Shown here: one piece after another, positions 22,099 to 34,033 of the stretch
How the letters are laid out: the number at the start of each line of letters is the position of its first letter
How positions within the stretch are numbered: the stretch's first letter is position 1
DNA from: Catenaria anguillulae PL171
Taxonomy: Eukaryota; Blastocladiomycota; Blastocladiomycetes; Blastocladiales; Catenariaceae
Reading direction: 5' to 3'
Length of the DNA stretch: 64,000 nt
Assembly: GCA_002102555.1 (NCBI GenBank)
Contig: MCFL01000010.1
Location: 496,001-560,000 of the forward strand
Made by a program: the position numbers and the translations under genes
The notes under the pieces: generated by a model
What the model was told of the DNA's origin: nothing
The model's database searches: none
What the model saw: the letters and a program-made list of their open reading frames with translations, nothing else

Positions 22099-24107
22099 CT
22101 ATCTTGACAAATTATTTACCTGGGCCAAAAGTAGAATTGCGTTTCGTGTAATGGAAATAATTGACTGTGTCATCAAAGGCAAAATGCAACAAAGCGATCC
22201 CGGGAACCTCTCTTTGCCAACCACTGTCGCAGATCGCGTCGAGCCCGCACGGAATACGGGATCCATGGAGGACAAAGTGGATACCGCCACGCTTTCTGGC
22301 TGTGGCCGCGGGGTTGGTGCGTCGCTGCCGTGCATGGTTAACGTCAAGGATTCAGGTGCGATGGCGGTGGCATCAGTGAGTGAGGGTGACGAAAACGATT
22401 CAGGCTCGGCAAGTTTGGATTCTTCGAAAGCTTGTGCTGCGACTGCAGATGTTGATTCTCGCGCAAAGGCATGCTTGAAGGCGGATTCGATGCGGGCTTT
22501 GACAATGTCGCGGTGTGGTGCGAACTGTGAGGTCGGCGCGGCATCATGGAGGAAGACATAGCGCCTGCTGAAATTGGGGCACCTTGGACGCGTCCAGTTG
22601 GTGGTGCGGGCAACTTCGACGATACAATGGAAGTCCTTTGCGCCAACGAAATCAACGCCAACAACGGGGCCCGCAAGTGTGCCCGCGCTGACATTGCCGT
22701 GTCCAGTGAGGCCACGTTGCCCGTGTAGGTGGCAAAGCGGGATTGGCGAGCCACCGGGGCCCCGACAGGTTGTTGTACATTTGATGAACTCGTGATGCAT
22801 GAAGGAAGGGATCGCGGCTAAAAAAGAGGAACCAATCGATATCCCCTGTGGTGCGCATGAGCGCTTCCAAGCGCGAATCAACGGCGTCTGGCTGGTTGCC
22901 CAGCCTATCCTTGTCCTTTTTAAGAAACATGGAAATTGGCAGCAAGCGCTTGTCGGCGTGATTCTTGTTGGCGAGTTTCTGTACATGTGACGCACTGAGA
23001 ATCTGATTGATTTGACGCTGCGTAAGCGTCAAAGGTGCTGGTGCGGGTGCAGAGACAGACGATGCCGAGTGCGCTTGATTTGCAGTGCGAACAAGGTCCT
23101 TATGTGGCACCGTTGGTTGGATGATGCGCTCGGAATGGTTGCGACTGGTGGCGGACGACGACGATGCGGATGTGTGCGGCGATAATGAATCCAGAGGGCC
23201 AGGTGGCGCCGTTGTGGTGGAGCTGCGATTCGGGTCGCGCGCGAGCGGGGACGACGGTGGTGGCGGCGTTGCACGTGTTGTGGTAGTGGCGGCGATGGAT
23301 GAGCTTGAGCTGGCAGAATACATGTCGCTCTCCTGATGCCCTGATCCATCGCGCCCGCCATCGTGGCTGGGATACACGCCATCGTGCCTGTCGGCTGCTG
23401 CTGAAACGCGGCTGCGTGGGCTGGTCAATGTGCAGAGAAAAAAAATGTGTAAAGCGAGAGTCAGAATGTTCCTATGGCCAGGGGTGACAGGATATTAATA
23501 TGAACCTGCAACACACCATTGAGCGATCCAAGATATCCCTTGCTTGCGCTCCCTGCTCCACCGCAATCACATTCGCTATGTTGAGTTTCTGCGACGGTTG
23601 CACATTGCTCATGCGCTGAGCTGCGGCCTCGGCCTCATCCAACCCACTTGCAACCATGGACTGCACGTAATCTTGTGGTTGAAGGGTAGACTGGCGGGAA
23701 GACGATGACGACAAGGCCATGGATCGACTTGACGACACTGGCGTCATGTTTTCCGTGAATTGAGGCCGACGGTACGCAGCCGAGCGAGAGGTTGGGACTG
23801 CGGTGTTTGCATGGAGCCGTCAAGGAGCGGTTTCAGACAAAAAAAAAAAAAAAAACCTTGAGCAGCGTACATACATATTGACGCAGTTGCGGACGGTCGC
23901 GATCTCCTGGTTGTTTTGCTCAACATTACGTGCACGCAGGTCGCAAAAATGCGTTTGGGTGTAGACTGCGAGGGCATTTTGGGTCGGATGCCATTCAAGT
24001 TCATTGGTCACCTTGGTCGCCAATATGGCCACCGGAAATGCTGCAATTTTCAAAATTAATCGCTGGATCTGGACGGAGTGATCAGGTGGTTGGATCGAAT
24101 AGTCCAA
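22099..24107 (-). CDS. Unrecognised multi-exon protein (tentative)
   Basis: Three minus-strand blocks look coding and can be joined. Block 1 (24107 to about 23885) ends ARNVEQNNQEIATVRN, followed by an intron with a T17 tract. Block 2 (about 23790-23520) contains LQPQDYVQSMVASGLDEAEA. Block 3 (from about 23425) is Ser/Thr-rich, then TLTQRQINQILSASHVQKLA and DKRLLPISMFLKKDKDRLG. It continues, after a frame change near 22750, with GVDFVGAKDFHCIVEVARTT and SRRYVFLHDAAP, to a stop at 22099. I do not recognise a family. Exon borders and the start are uncertain, and the frame change near 22750 may again be a one-base indel. Confidence 0.35.
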
Positions 24108-24263
24108 CTGGATCGGCGGCCTGCTCCAAGTGGCCCTGGAGGGTGTGGCTGGAGCGGTGGAGTGGCCGGTGGAGTGGCCCTGTGTTGCTCAGTTCAGTTG
24201 CTTCCCATTCGCCCCACTGCTTGCACATTGCTCCACTCCGTTGAATGGATTGCTGCGATACAA

Positions 24264-25490
24264 TGCCAGCACTCTCAGCCCGCCAAAAGCAGGTCAAGGC
24301 GCAGCGGGCCAAGATCATGGCCGGTCCGGTCGACGCCAGCACTCAGGACGGCAACGAATCGGGTCAAGATCACGACTGACGCGCTCTCGCCGGTTTAGCC
24401 CCCAAACCGGAGCAGCCCATGACCCTCGAGCCGCAACCCCCAAGTAAGGCAATGCCGCTCAAGCGCCCGCTGGCCTTGGTGATCGAGTCGGATCATGAGC
24501 TGGACGCTGCCCATGCAACTGATCCTTGCCCCTTGCCCCGCAAAGCGGTGCCGGCCCGCTTCACCCCTCGCCCTCGATTTGTTTTAACGTGGGCCACTGT
24601 CCAGCCCCCCATCGTGGGCATTTCAGTCGGCAACACCCCTTCCGTCCGCAAGTGCGCACGTCCCCAATCCCAGCAGCAAACAATCTACCGCCTGGCATTC
24701 ATCCCACAAACCCACGCGCCATCCGCGGCCCCTCCACTCCCAACCAACACAAAATCCGCCCGCCCGCACCGCGATCGGCTACAAGTCGCCCGCCGGTACT
24801 CGCTTCGCCTCCGCCCACCCCCTTGCCCGAACAATCTCCCGTGCCTTCACCGGCCCCTGACCGCTCCACCGATTCCAACCCCAAACCCACCCCGATACAG
24901 CAATCGAAATCCTGCGCGCCAAAGGCCTCTTCTTCAACTTGCGCTTGTCCTGCTGCAAAGCCTGCCCGCTCCGAGGCTTGCTCACGGTGCAACGGCTCGG
25001 GCCGTATCCCGCACACAAGCCTCGTCACGGAATCTGAAAAGGCAGAGCTGCTCAAGGTTGCCGGCGCCGCTCGCTCGGCAGTACGTGCCTACGAGTGCCA
25101 AGACCATGGCAAATATCAAGCCGACAGAGGTCATGCGTGCCGTCGCCGTCTCCCTGTACGTCCAGCTTCGCTTGCGCGCTGGTCCCGTAAACAAGCCTCA
25201 ACCGACGCGTACCAAACTTCGCGGCGAGCCGGACGCGTCAAGAAGGAGTTTGCTTCATTCCTCACGACCGGGAAACCGATCAAGTTGAAGAGTGGCGGCG
25301 ACCGCTCAAAGCAGTCGTGGTTGCTGACTCAAGACGACAAGTTGCAGCAAATGTGAGATTGGTTGGCGTCCCAAGCGCGTGGCAAAGTGATGGCGGCTGC
25401 TTTTGCGTCGTGGGTCACGTCGAACATCCTCGAGCCTATCGCCGATGCGCAACTGGGCCGTACTCACCGAGCGCTTCAAGGTCTTTGAGA
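24264..25490 (+). pseudogene. Decayed transposase-like reading frame (tentative)
   Basis: A small ATG frame (24264-24380, MPALSARQKQVKAQRAKIM) is followed by a Pro-rich region. A stretch around 24950-25490 then reads through an in-frame TGA at 25354-25356: a Cys cluster (CSRCNGSG), then VKKEFASFLTTGKPIKLKSG and, after the stop, DWLASQARGKVMAAAFASWV. The layout of a basic N-terminus followed by a W-x2-SQ-x-GK-type segment resembles the N-terminal part of fungal DDE transposases, but no DDE catalytic core follows. Origin and family are inference only. Confidence 0.25.
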
Positions 25491-26488
25491 GATTTGTGAT
25501 GAGCATCCGTCACCAGCCGGCAAGAAAGCGGACGCTCACGGGTCAATCAAAGAACAAAAGTTTTGTTTTTGTTTTTGTCTTCTGTTTCCTGACCTCGCGT
25601 CCAAGTCGCCGCCACCCAATTACTTCCTTTCCGAACTGATTGTTTCGTTTCCCCTTGTCACGTCGTTCCGTTTGTTGTTTGGTTCGTCAAGGTGCCGCTG
25701 GGCATGTCGGTGAGCAGTGGGGTCTGCGGGTTGGTCCAAGAGTATGCGCGCGCCCATTATTGTTGCGAGGGTTGCCCCCATCCAATCTGTTCCCTATTTG
25801 TTTTCTCGGTTGGCTCCTTACCGTATTTGTGCTCCAGTTCAATAAACCATGTGGCCCACGTGACCGTATGGTCTATCCTCGATTTATTAATGCATTTCAC
25901 CAGACCTGCCAGAATGTACCAGCGCACAGAGAGTGGGGTTCGTCAATGTGAAGAGCGACGACAGGAGCAGGAAGCTGGTGCAATCAGTGGCTGCCATGCG
26001 AACAGTTATACATACGGCTCTTGCATCAGACGCCATCGGCAGGTGATGATGATTGCACGACGCTGCAATGCGGCCTTTGATCCTCTTGCCATGTAAGGCC
26101 TCGAGCTGCCAGCGCATTCCGGGTTTGATGGCAGTGCGCTGCAAGCAGTGCAAACGGCATGGACCAGCTCGCTCCATCTCACCTCATTGGAGGGTGGCGG
26201 ATGTGAAAAGTGTCCCAAAAGCAAAAGAGAACGGGCATCTCGTGTGATGTGAGTATTAATATGTGACGGGAACAAAATGGAAACGATATGACGAGTGACA
26301 CGGCAACTAATGTGCGATGGAGTAGACAAGAAAAGGGGATGGGAGAACACACAGCTGAACGCTAAAAACCAGAGCAAATATGGATGAGAACATCGGGGCT
26401 GCCGTCCAGGGCAAGCATGTCGAAAAAAAGGGAAACACAAACAAAGGGTAGGTGAAGCTGGCATCCACGATCCGCGTTGCTGGTCCGT
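25491..26488. other. Intergenic before the ABC transporter 3' end
   Basis: T-rich around 25560-25590 (GTTTTTGTTTTTGT-like). No convincing coding sequence, repeat or RNA gene. Confidence 0.4.
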
Positions 26489-29433
26489 TTACTTTTGCTT
26501 GTCGCGGTTCATGAGCTTGAGACCGAGGAAGGCGAGAACCAACCACCCAAAGTAAATGGCCGTCATGTACGAAATGGCCAAAACCTCGCGGCCCTCCCTG
26601 TACCCGTGATTCTTTCCGATCTCAATGTCGTAGCTATGGATCAAGAGCGAAGCAGAGGAAGGTGAGCAAAAGTGGTTGAGCACACGCGACCATAGATTGG
26701 CAGATGATAAGCGTACTTGCGAGCCCTGACTTCGTGAATATACAAGGCCTCAATTGCCCAACGAGGCGAACTGCAGTTCCACAACCACGCAAAGTTGGCC
26801 ATCATGTTACCAGGCTTGGGATCGGTAATTTCGGCAATGGATGGGGTCGTGCCGCCCAAGACAAGCGCCCACGCCAGGGCGAATCCGGTTCCGACAAGGC
26901 CAACGACCTCTCGACGGAAAATGGTCGACAAGAAGTAGCCCATGCCGAACGCGGTAAAGTAGAGGGCCAAGATGATCGAGTACAAGGTCCAGTACTGCGA
27001 GCGGTACGGCCAAAACAGGATCAAGGACAGCGAATACATGAACGCTGCAAGAATCACGCGGGGAACGTCGACCAGGATCTTGGAGATAAAGTACGGCAGC
27101 GTGGGCTGGCCACTTGCGGTGTCACGCCAAAACACAACCAATTCGGATCCAAAAGTCTGAGTGCCCACATTAATCCCGGCAAATAGAACTTGGGAAATCA
27201 ATGGAGTTAGTTGATCGCTCGATGCCGAACCATGAATGACGAAAGAGGCGTACCACCAACCGACATGAAAATGCCGACCTCGCGCAACAGATCAATGGGC
27301 CACTTGCACGAGCCTTCGGCAACGGCGATGGGGGCAAATGCACACACGCCCTCTGGCTGGGCTCGCAAGTATTGCATGTTGCTGGATGCAATCGAAATGA
27401 AGGCACCGCACATGAAATGAATACCTTGGTCGCGCAAAAACGTGCCCAGTGACCGATAAACCTGCAACATGGCGCGCTTGGCACACAGGACAGTGATACG
27501 GAACTGGTTGGGTGTGTTGCGCACGGGATCCGTGCGGCAAATGACAAGCGAGCCGAACCACATGAAGAACTCGACAATGACCTCCTTGATGGTGGTAAAG
27601 AGGCCAACGATCGTCAGCCAGGTGTTGGACATGAAGTTGTCATCCGAGTGGCCGCCCGACGGAGAGAAGGACGACTTTGAGATGATTTCGAGCGGCTCGC
27701 CACGGGTGTGACGAATCCAGTATTCGGGAAGCAGCGCTGGAGTAAAGTTGGGGTCGAACGACGAAGGAACAACACCAGAGACAACATCCATGTAAAAGTC
27801 GGATTCCGAAATGCCCTCGGGCACTTTGAAGCCAATGGATTCAAAGTAGGCGGGTGCCTCGTCGCGGGGACCCAAGTAGGCCAGGGTACCGCCCTTACAG
27901 AGCAAGATAAAGTCGTGGAATTGCGAAAAAGCAGCGGGCGACGGCGAGTGGATGACGGCGGCAACCGTCATTTTTTGTTGTTCGGCAATGCGGCGCAGCT
28001 GAGCACAGACGTCGAGTGAAGTGGAAGAATCGAGACCAGAAGTGGGCTAAGAACAGGGTGGCGCAAGTTGCAGGGTGCAGGAGGGCAGTGAGACTGGGCG
28101 GGAAGCGTCACGGAGCAGAGCATGGGGCGAGAGTATAAAGAGAGACAGACCTCGTCCAAGAACAAAACCGATGGCTCAGCAACCAGCTCCATTCCAATGT
28201 TGACACGCTTGCGTTGACCGCCAGAAATACCGCGCTCGGCTTCGGTACCAATGATCGAGTCGTTGACATGCGAGAGGCCCAGGAAGGTGGTGATTTGAGC
28301 CACCTTGTCCTTGATTTGGTCCTTGGACATGTCGGCGGGAAGACGCATGTAGGCCGAATGGGTAAGGATGTCGGAAACCGTGAGCTCGCGAATCACTGTG
28401 TGTAACAAGCGAAATTAAAAGTCGAGTCCATAGTGAAAGAGGCAAGAAGAAAAGACACGCACTGATATCCTCCTGCGGAACATAGCCAACCAACTTGGCG
28501 TACTTTGAGAGCTCATTGACCTTGCCCGAAATCTTGACCTCGCCACTTGTGCGTGGAGCTTTACCCGTCAGCAACGAAAAAAGGGTCGACTTGCCTGCGC
28601 CCGAGGGACCCATGATTGCACACGAACGGCCCGCGCTCAACTTGCCCGACACGCGCTGCATGATGGCCTTGCCGTTGGGTAAGACACGGCCAATGTCGGT
28701 AAACTCAATATCAAACAACATCTTTTGGCCCGACACGTGCTGCTTGTCGATTCCCAGCTCTTCCTCTTCCACAGGCACTGGGCCGTATCCGATTCCGGCC
28801 TTCTTGAGAGCCAATTCTTTGTCGGCGCGGCGGCGAGCGTCCAACTTTGACTTGATGTAAAACCCGTAGCTCGCAAAGAGGGCGAGAGCAATCACGAAGC
28901 CAAAGATACCATACCGCGTAGGCGAATCGGTGGCGTTGTCACATTGTGCAAAGTAGTGGCACTTGAAGGGCTTGACGGTCGACCTGGGGCAAAAGAAGCC
29001 CTTTGGGCACTCGAACCAGAGCGAAGGCGTCGGGCAAAAGAGGCCCACGGGGCAGTACATGGGTTGTGTCGTGTTGGCGGGGCAAACGAAACCCAGAGGG
29101 CAGGTTTCCAGCTCCGAGTTTGGGAACATGCGATACATGCCGATCGGGATGGGCTGCCACTGTGCGCCGTTGCGCCGGGCACGCTCTTCGTTGAAGGTAA
29201 AGTAGTTCATTGACGTGATGATGCGTGCGGGTTTACCGTCGGCGTCCATGACCTGGGCGGTATGTGAATGAGTTGGGCATTGGTGGTAGATGGTTAGCGA
29301 CATCTGTGCATGCGGAATTGTGAACGAATCAGACACATACCCCGATTTGAGCCAAGCGGTACATGTCCCGAAAGTCAGACGAGGTGAGTGTGGTCAAGGG
29401 CGAGCCGCCCGGGGGCAGCTGAGGTGTCGCCAT
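26489..29433 (-). CDS. ABCG-family half transporter with Cys-rich N-terminal domain
   Basis: A complete gene without frame breaks. Exons are separated by introns 29253-29340, 28396-28462, 28047-28150, 27189-27253 and 26634-26716. The N-terminal extracytoplasmic region is Cys-rich (CPLGFVCPANTTQPMYCPVG, FECPKGFFCPRST) and precedes a first membrane segment (GIFGFVIALALFASYGFYI). The nucleotide-binding domain has Walker A GPSGAGKST, signature ISGGQRKR, Walker B VLFLDE with the D-loop PTSGLDSS after the intron, and the switch His in AAVIHSPS. The C-terminal ABC2 membrane domain contains LPYFISKILVDVPRVILAAF and WNCSSPRWAIEAL and ends LKLMNRDKQK. NBD-before-TMD order defines ABCG. The Cys-rich front end matches the plant ABCG24/28-type subgroup also found in protists and early fungi. 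Substrate unknown. Start: ATG at 29433 (MATPQLPPGG), though the frame is open upstream. Confidence 0.92.
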
Positions 29434-29669
29434 CGTGATTGGGTTGGTGCTCGATGGACTGATGGACCGAATGGGCGTTGCGGATAGGCGCGATGGTGCG
29501 GGTGGAGGGGTGGAAGTGGGAGAGCTCTGTTGACTCAGGCAAAAAGAGATGAATGCATCGGGTCAGTCTACCGGCGAGTTGGCAAGTGTCGTCCGCCAAG
29601 AGGAATCTTATTGTGACGAGATGTTGTACATGTGAGATGACGATGACTTATTACTTCATTGTCTGTGGA

Positions 29670-29735
29670 TTCACACATTAAGGCGGGACATGGTTCGACT
29701 TGTTCACACATTAAGGCGGGACATGGTTCGACTTG
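29670..29735. repeat. Two perfect tandem copies of a 33-bp unit
   Basis: 29670-29702 and 29703-29735 are identical, each starting TTCACACATTAAGGCGGGAC and ending GGTTCGACTTG, directly followed by a palindrome. Confidence 0.9.
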
Positions 29736-29754
29736 CGGACCGCTTGCGGTCCGC
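29735..29754. repeat. Perfect 9-bp inverted repeat (hairpin, TT loop)
   Basis: GCGGACCGC-TT-GCGGTCCGC forms a 9-bp GC-rich stem with a two-base loop, abutting the tandem repeat on its left and CTTAGTCGCGCTCACC on its right. It could be a terminal hairpin of a short non-autonomous element. Confidence 0.85.
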
Positions 29755-31325
29755 TTAGTCGCGCTCACCCCGCATTTTTTGGCTGGCCACTGGCCGTGTT
29801 TTGCTCACCCCGCGTTTTTTCGTCGTCTCGCTTAGTCCCGCTTTCCCACCACGCTATCTGTTATTTTCCTCCTGTGCCATGTATTAATAATACCGACTTG
29901 CCACCACACCATACAAACAATATTGATCTATCCACCGGTCTGAGTTTCCTTCGCATTTTCTCTCGCCCGACTCCTCGATCGGCTGGTATTCCATGAATGG
30001 CCGTCACAATCTTTGTTTGAGTTGTCATGGGGAGCTTGACTGCCACTCGGCAGGCAGCAGTTTGACAGCCACTTTGGTCTGAGTGTGAAGCTGCGAGCGA
30101 AAACGGGCATGAGCCGTGGTGACGGGCGTTGACCTGATCCAATTGGCAAGTTGGCGCTTTGGCAGCTCAGCGACGGCTGCACGAATCATCATACAAGAGT
30201 CAAGAGAAGTGGTGTGTCTGCTATTGCTGGGCTGTCGAATGATGATATGGGCAGGGGCATTACTTCCTCTTGGCGCTGGTCATCACGATTTGCGGGTTGT
30301 CCTGTAAGTTGGATGTCCCAATGGCGCTCACGCCGCACCAAGAGACAGCGCCGCTGACTTTGGTACCACGTGTTGGCCCTTAGTTGCCGCGGGCAACAGG
30401 GACGGACGGGCGATTGACCCCCCTGACTCAGGCTCATTATCACCCAGGGTCGTTGAGAATCGTTTCGGGACCGGCGCAAATTCAGCGCTGACAGTCTCTG
30501 GGGCCGTTGAGAGTAGCATTCGAACGCAACAGGGATGTGAGTGTTCCCAGGGCAATTGGACGTAGCTACATATGTCTACGCAGTTGCATGATTCATGTCA
30601 CCATTGAGGCTGCTTACGATGACGCCGACTATGGCTGTGCTCCATTACATTTTTTCATCCGAGGGGCTGTCGATTCAGCCTCAAGCAAAGCTCATCGAGT
30701 CCTCAGTCCTGCTGTGCGTGCACGAGAGAATTCAATGGGAATGCCGACGTGCCACGACAGCCCCATTTTCCTTACTCACGATTGGTAGCGCTTCTCACCC
30801 ATCCCCTCAACCAGAGATTGATAATCGAGCGTTGCAGCGGGTGTCAATCAATGAGTGTTTCGCGACTCTCCTTACCAAAATGGCGGTTCACGTAAGTGGC
30901 CGGGCACACCTAGTGTAAGTAAAATACGAGCCCCAGAATTGGCGCTGCTGCTCTGTTGATTTTGAGTGGGCTGATTGGCGCCATCCCAAGCGGTGAACGA
31001 ATCCACCTCAGCCACCAACGGCTTGGCTTGACGAGACTGCTTGCTTGGGCACCAGCTGCAGTCTCTTCACGGAGATTCCCATCATCCAATTCGATTCATG
31101 TTTTTTTGGTCCGACCATATTTACACTGCAGTGTCCTCCTAACCATTGGTGTATTGCCATGCTGCTCAGGGGAGTGATGGTGAAGACAATGGTGTTGGTA
31201 TGAAGATTACAGTAAATATACTATCGACTCCTGAACGATTGCACACACATACGGGACTGACCTTCTTCAAAGTGTCTCTTAAGACAGGGACTGAGCATAA
31301 AGCACTCCGAGCCTCCAACTCCCAC

Positions 31326-32037
31326 TTAGCGCTGGTGCAAACGAGGCGACGCCAAGTACTCGGCAATCTTGGGATGCTGCTTGACCGTGTCGTGCACCTT
31401 GATCAAGGCCGGAGCATTCTCCTTTGTCACGGCATCACCGCCCAAGGCGTTGTTAAGCGACGAGATCAAGTTGAACAGAATCAGCTCGACGTAGGTCAAC
31501 TTGTTGCCAAAGTAATACCCGTTGCTGCCGTTGGCCTCCAAGTACTTTGTGTGTGCGGCAATGAACCCGGGAATGGTCTTTGCCTTGAGATCGGCAAACT
31601 TTTCGGGCCGGTCAGCTTCGGGCGTGCGGAAAGCAATTTGGATGTAGGCGTCCATAATGTCGCGCATGGATTCGGCGAGCGAGTCGGCGATAAAGCGGGT
31701 CTCTTGATCGTCGTGCACGAGACCGTGCTTGGTGGCGAGGTAGCGCACAATGGCCGAGGTTTGCGCAACGGTGCGCACGTCCTTGCCGGCGTCATCCTTG
31801 ATCACGAGGGCGGGGAGCTGGCCAAAGGGGAGTGAAGACTTTTCCGAGGCCCAATCTTGCGGGTATTTGTTGTCGTAGGCGACCTGGAGTTGGCGGCAAG
31901 AGGAAGAGATGTCAGATCACGTTGGGAGGAAGAAGTGGATAGGCGAGGACTGTGCATACACCAGCAGCTTCGAGGACGAGGCGGATTGGCTCGGCGCGGC
32001 CCTTGGCGGGGAAGTAGTAGACGCTGTAGCGAGACAT
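31326..32037 (-). CDS. Glutathione S-transferase (sigma-type), copy 2
   Basis: Two exons, 32037-31960 and 31883-31326, with intron 31884-31959 (GTATGC...CCAG). The protein starts MSRYSVYYFPAKGRAEPIRL, typical of sigma/Nu-type GSTs with the catalytic Tyr in the YYF segment. The thioredoxin-fold GSH-binding segment is GQLPALVIKD, and RTVAQTSAIVRYLATKHGL carries the Q-T/S-x-A-I pair that binds the gamma-glutamyl group. The helical C-terminal domain ends ASPRLHQR. Frame is clean and length (about 211 residues) is normal for the family. It is more diverged from copies 1 and 3 than they are from each other. Role: detoxification or peroxide/prostaglandin-type chemistry, not deducible further. Confidence 0.9.
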
Positions 32038-32627
32038 AGTGGTGGGGTATAAAGTTTACGTAGGTATGGTGCCGTTGTGAAGAGACGCGTTGAAGTTGTG
32101 GTGCGAGACAGTGAGGTTACTAGGCGGGGTTGTCTGCCCTCTTATAGGCGTCGGGGCGAGGGTGGAGAGACGGCGACTGGACCCAGAGCGGAGCGAGCGA
32201 GAGCCATGAGGGCACAAGCATGTACACGTGCACATGCTCCATTTGTTCTTGGAGAATCCATGGACCCAGGCTTGCTGACAAATATGCCTTCGCCTCTCCC
32301 TGCCTCACGCGCGTATTCGACGCTGCCCGTTGCTCCGCTTGCTTTGTAAGAACGGGTGACTGACGTGGCTCACTTGCTCATGTATGTCACACAACACAAC
32401 AGAAACGGTTCGTGTGGGGAATACTGGCGAAGAACGGCGAAGACCAATAAGTGAGCGCATTCGCACCAGATTGTCTGATAGCACGGAAAAATGGCGGGAA
32501 AAAATGGCCGTGATTCGAGGGAAGGTGTCTGTACACCAAAAATGATGGAAATGCTGTGTACTAATACCATCAGAATGCCTGGTATCCGCCCGTCAACAAG
32601 CCGCCCTACCCAGCGCAATCTATTGCC
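32038..32627. other. Divergent intergenic region (GST copy 2 / plus-strand gene)
   Basis: Shared upstream region of two divergently transcribed genes. A TATA-like TATAAA lies at 32048-32053, upstream of the GST start. No gene or repeat is seen. Confidence 0.45.
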
Positions 32628-34033
32628 ATGTCACAGAACAATGCTAGCAGCACAACTCTAGCTTCACCCGCCCTCCACGGCCGCTCCGGCCCAGAGCCAG
32701 CCGACGACCCATCTCTTGTCCAACTCGCGGGCTTCACTCGCGATCAGGTTTGCCACCACTTCCCGCTGGCCCTTGATACCTCAGTTCGCTTCTCATTCAT
32801 TCGATTCCATTAGGTGTGGGATCTCATCGAGAAATACGCTGCCGACAACAAGCGCCGAGCCGCGGAAAGCAACCGGCGCGAGTTCCTCTCACGGCAACAA
32901 GGGTCCGTCCGCGGTAACTCTTCTTCAGCAGCTGCACCCGTCAAGCTGGACCAGGGAATTGTCCGCTATGACCGCCGTCCTGCATCTGCATCTGCATCTG
33001 CATCTGCTTCGTCGCAGCCGGTCGTCGCCCGTGAAAAGCCGATCCGATCCGAGACGGCATCTGCCCGTTCCAGTCGCGCCGGTACTCCGGACCCATCTTC
33101 CTCACTCGGCACCATAAACGACGACGACGACAATGATAGCCTTAGCGACCCGGACGATTACTTTCCTCGGCCACCCCCACCAGACCCGAAAGCAACCGAT
33201 CCGCGCGGTCCGTCCACCTGTGCACGTACCTCGCTTGCGAGCATTGATCGCTCCACACAAATGCGACGGCATGTCGTGTGGAATCCAGAAGACGACATTC
33301 TTGCCCGATCCACCATTCCTCGCGCAAACCGTAAGGGTCCCTTTGCCGATTTGACCCATGTACCCGAAGCCATGTTGGAGCGCGTCGGCAACTTGTGGAA
33401 GTTTTTGAATTTTGTTTTTGGTACTTGTGCCACCGCCTATTTTGCTCATTCGACCGCTCTCATTTCTCAACTCCTATTCACACTTGTTTACGCCCTTCAG
33501 ACCAACCTGCATCTACAATCACCGTCAACGAGCGCCTTAAACTCATCCACGACCGACTGCTCATTCTCGAGCACGGGTACGCCGCCTGGTACCTGACCAA
33601 CAAATTCCACCTGCACCCGTCACACCTCATTGCCAACGTGACCGACCTGGTCAACGCCGACGTGGACGCCAACGCAAGCCTGTTTGTCATTGCCCAGGGC
33701 CCGCGCGGCCAATCCTTTGGCATCTCTGCCGCCATCTACCACGACATGTGTGCGCGTGGGCTCGACCGCACTGGCGATCCTGTCCCGCATACCATTTGGC
33801 TCAAGCATACCATGGCGGCCCTGGCCGCGTGTGAGGAGCGGCTCATGCGCATTGAGCGGTTGGCCCCACTTTGGTTTGCGTTGAATTGCCAGTACGAGGG
33901 CCGGCCGGACGAGTTGCCTGCGTGTGTCGAGTGTCGGGTGAGGCGCGCGGGCATGCGTTGGTATTTTGTGGTTGTGGACCCAGGCGTCGACGTGAACGGC
34001 CATAGCGGCGTGCTGGGCAGGAGTTCATACTGA
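32628..34033 (+). CDS. Unrecognised 419-residue protein, three exons
   Basis: Exons 32628-32747, 32814-33420 and 33501-34033 (introns 32748-32813, 33421-33500) join in frame without breaks. The N-terminus is Ser-rich; exon 2 opens with a charged helix (VWDLIEKYAADNKRRAAES) and contains an SAS repeat, an acidic DDDDNDSLSDPDD patch and a Pro-rich segment. The C-terminal exon looks folded: VNERLKLIHDRLLILEHGYA, LFVIAQGPRGQSFGISAAIY and RLAPLWFALNCQYEG. No known domain is recognised; no signal peptide or membrane span is evident. Clean splicing and compositional structure support a real gene. Confidence 0.7.

Larger units (their letters stand above)
29434..31325. other. Repeat-bearing intergenic region
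   Basis: Holds a 33-bp tandem duplication and a perfect hairpin (listed separately). Two GCTCACCCCGC(A/G)TTTTTT copies (about 29761-29781 and 29803-29821) and two CGCTTAGTC copies (about 29753, 29829) follow. Near 30894-30914 is a GTGGCCGGGCACACCTAGTGTAA string resembling the Helitron 3' end region. No gene is supported. Confidence 0.5.

Noticed and set aside
29670-29735. Tandem repeat considered as a CRISPR-like array
   Set aside because: Only two directly abutting copies with no spacers, in a eukaryotic genome.
29735-29760. Hairpin considered as a Helitron 3' end
   Set aside because: The bases after the stem read CTTAG rather than CTRR and the spacer is absent, so it does not fit the Helitron rule.
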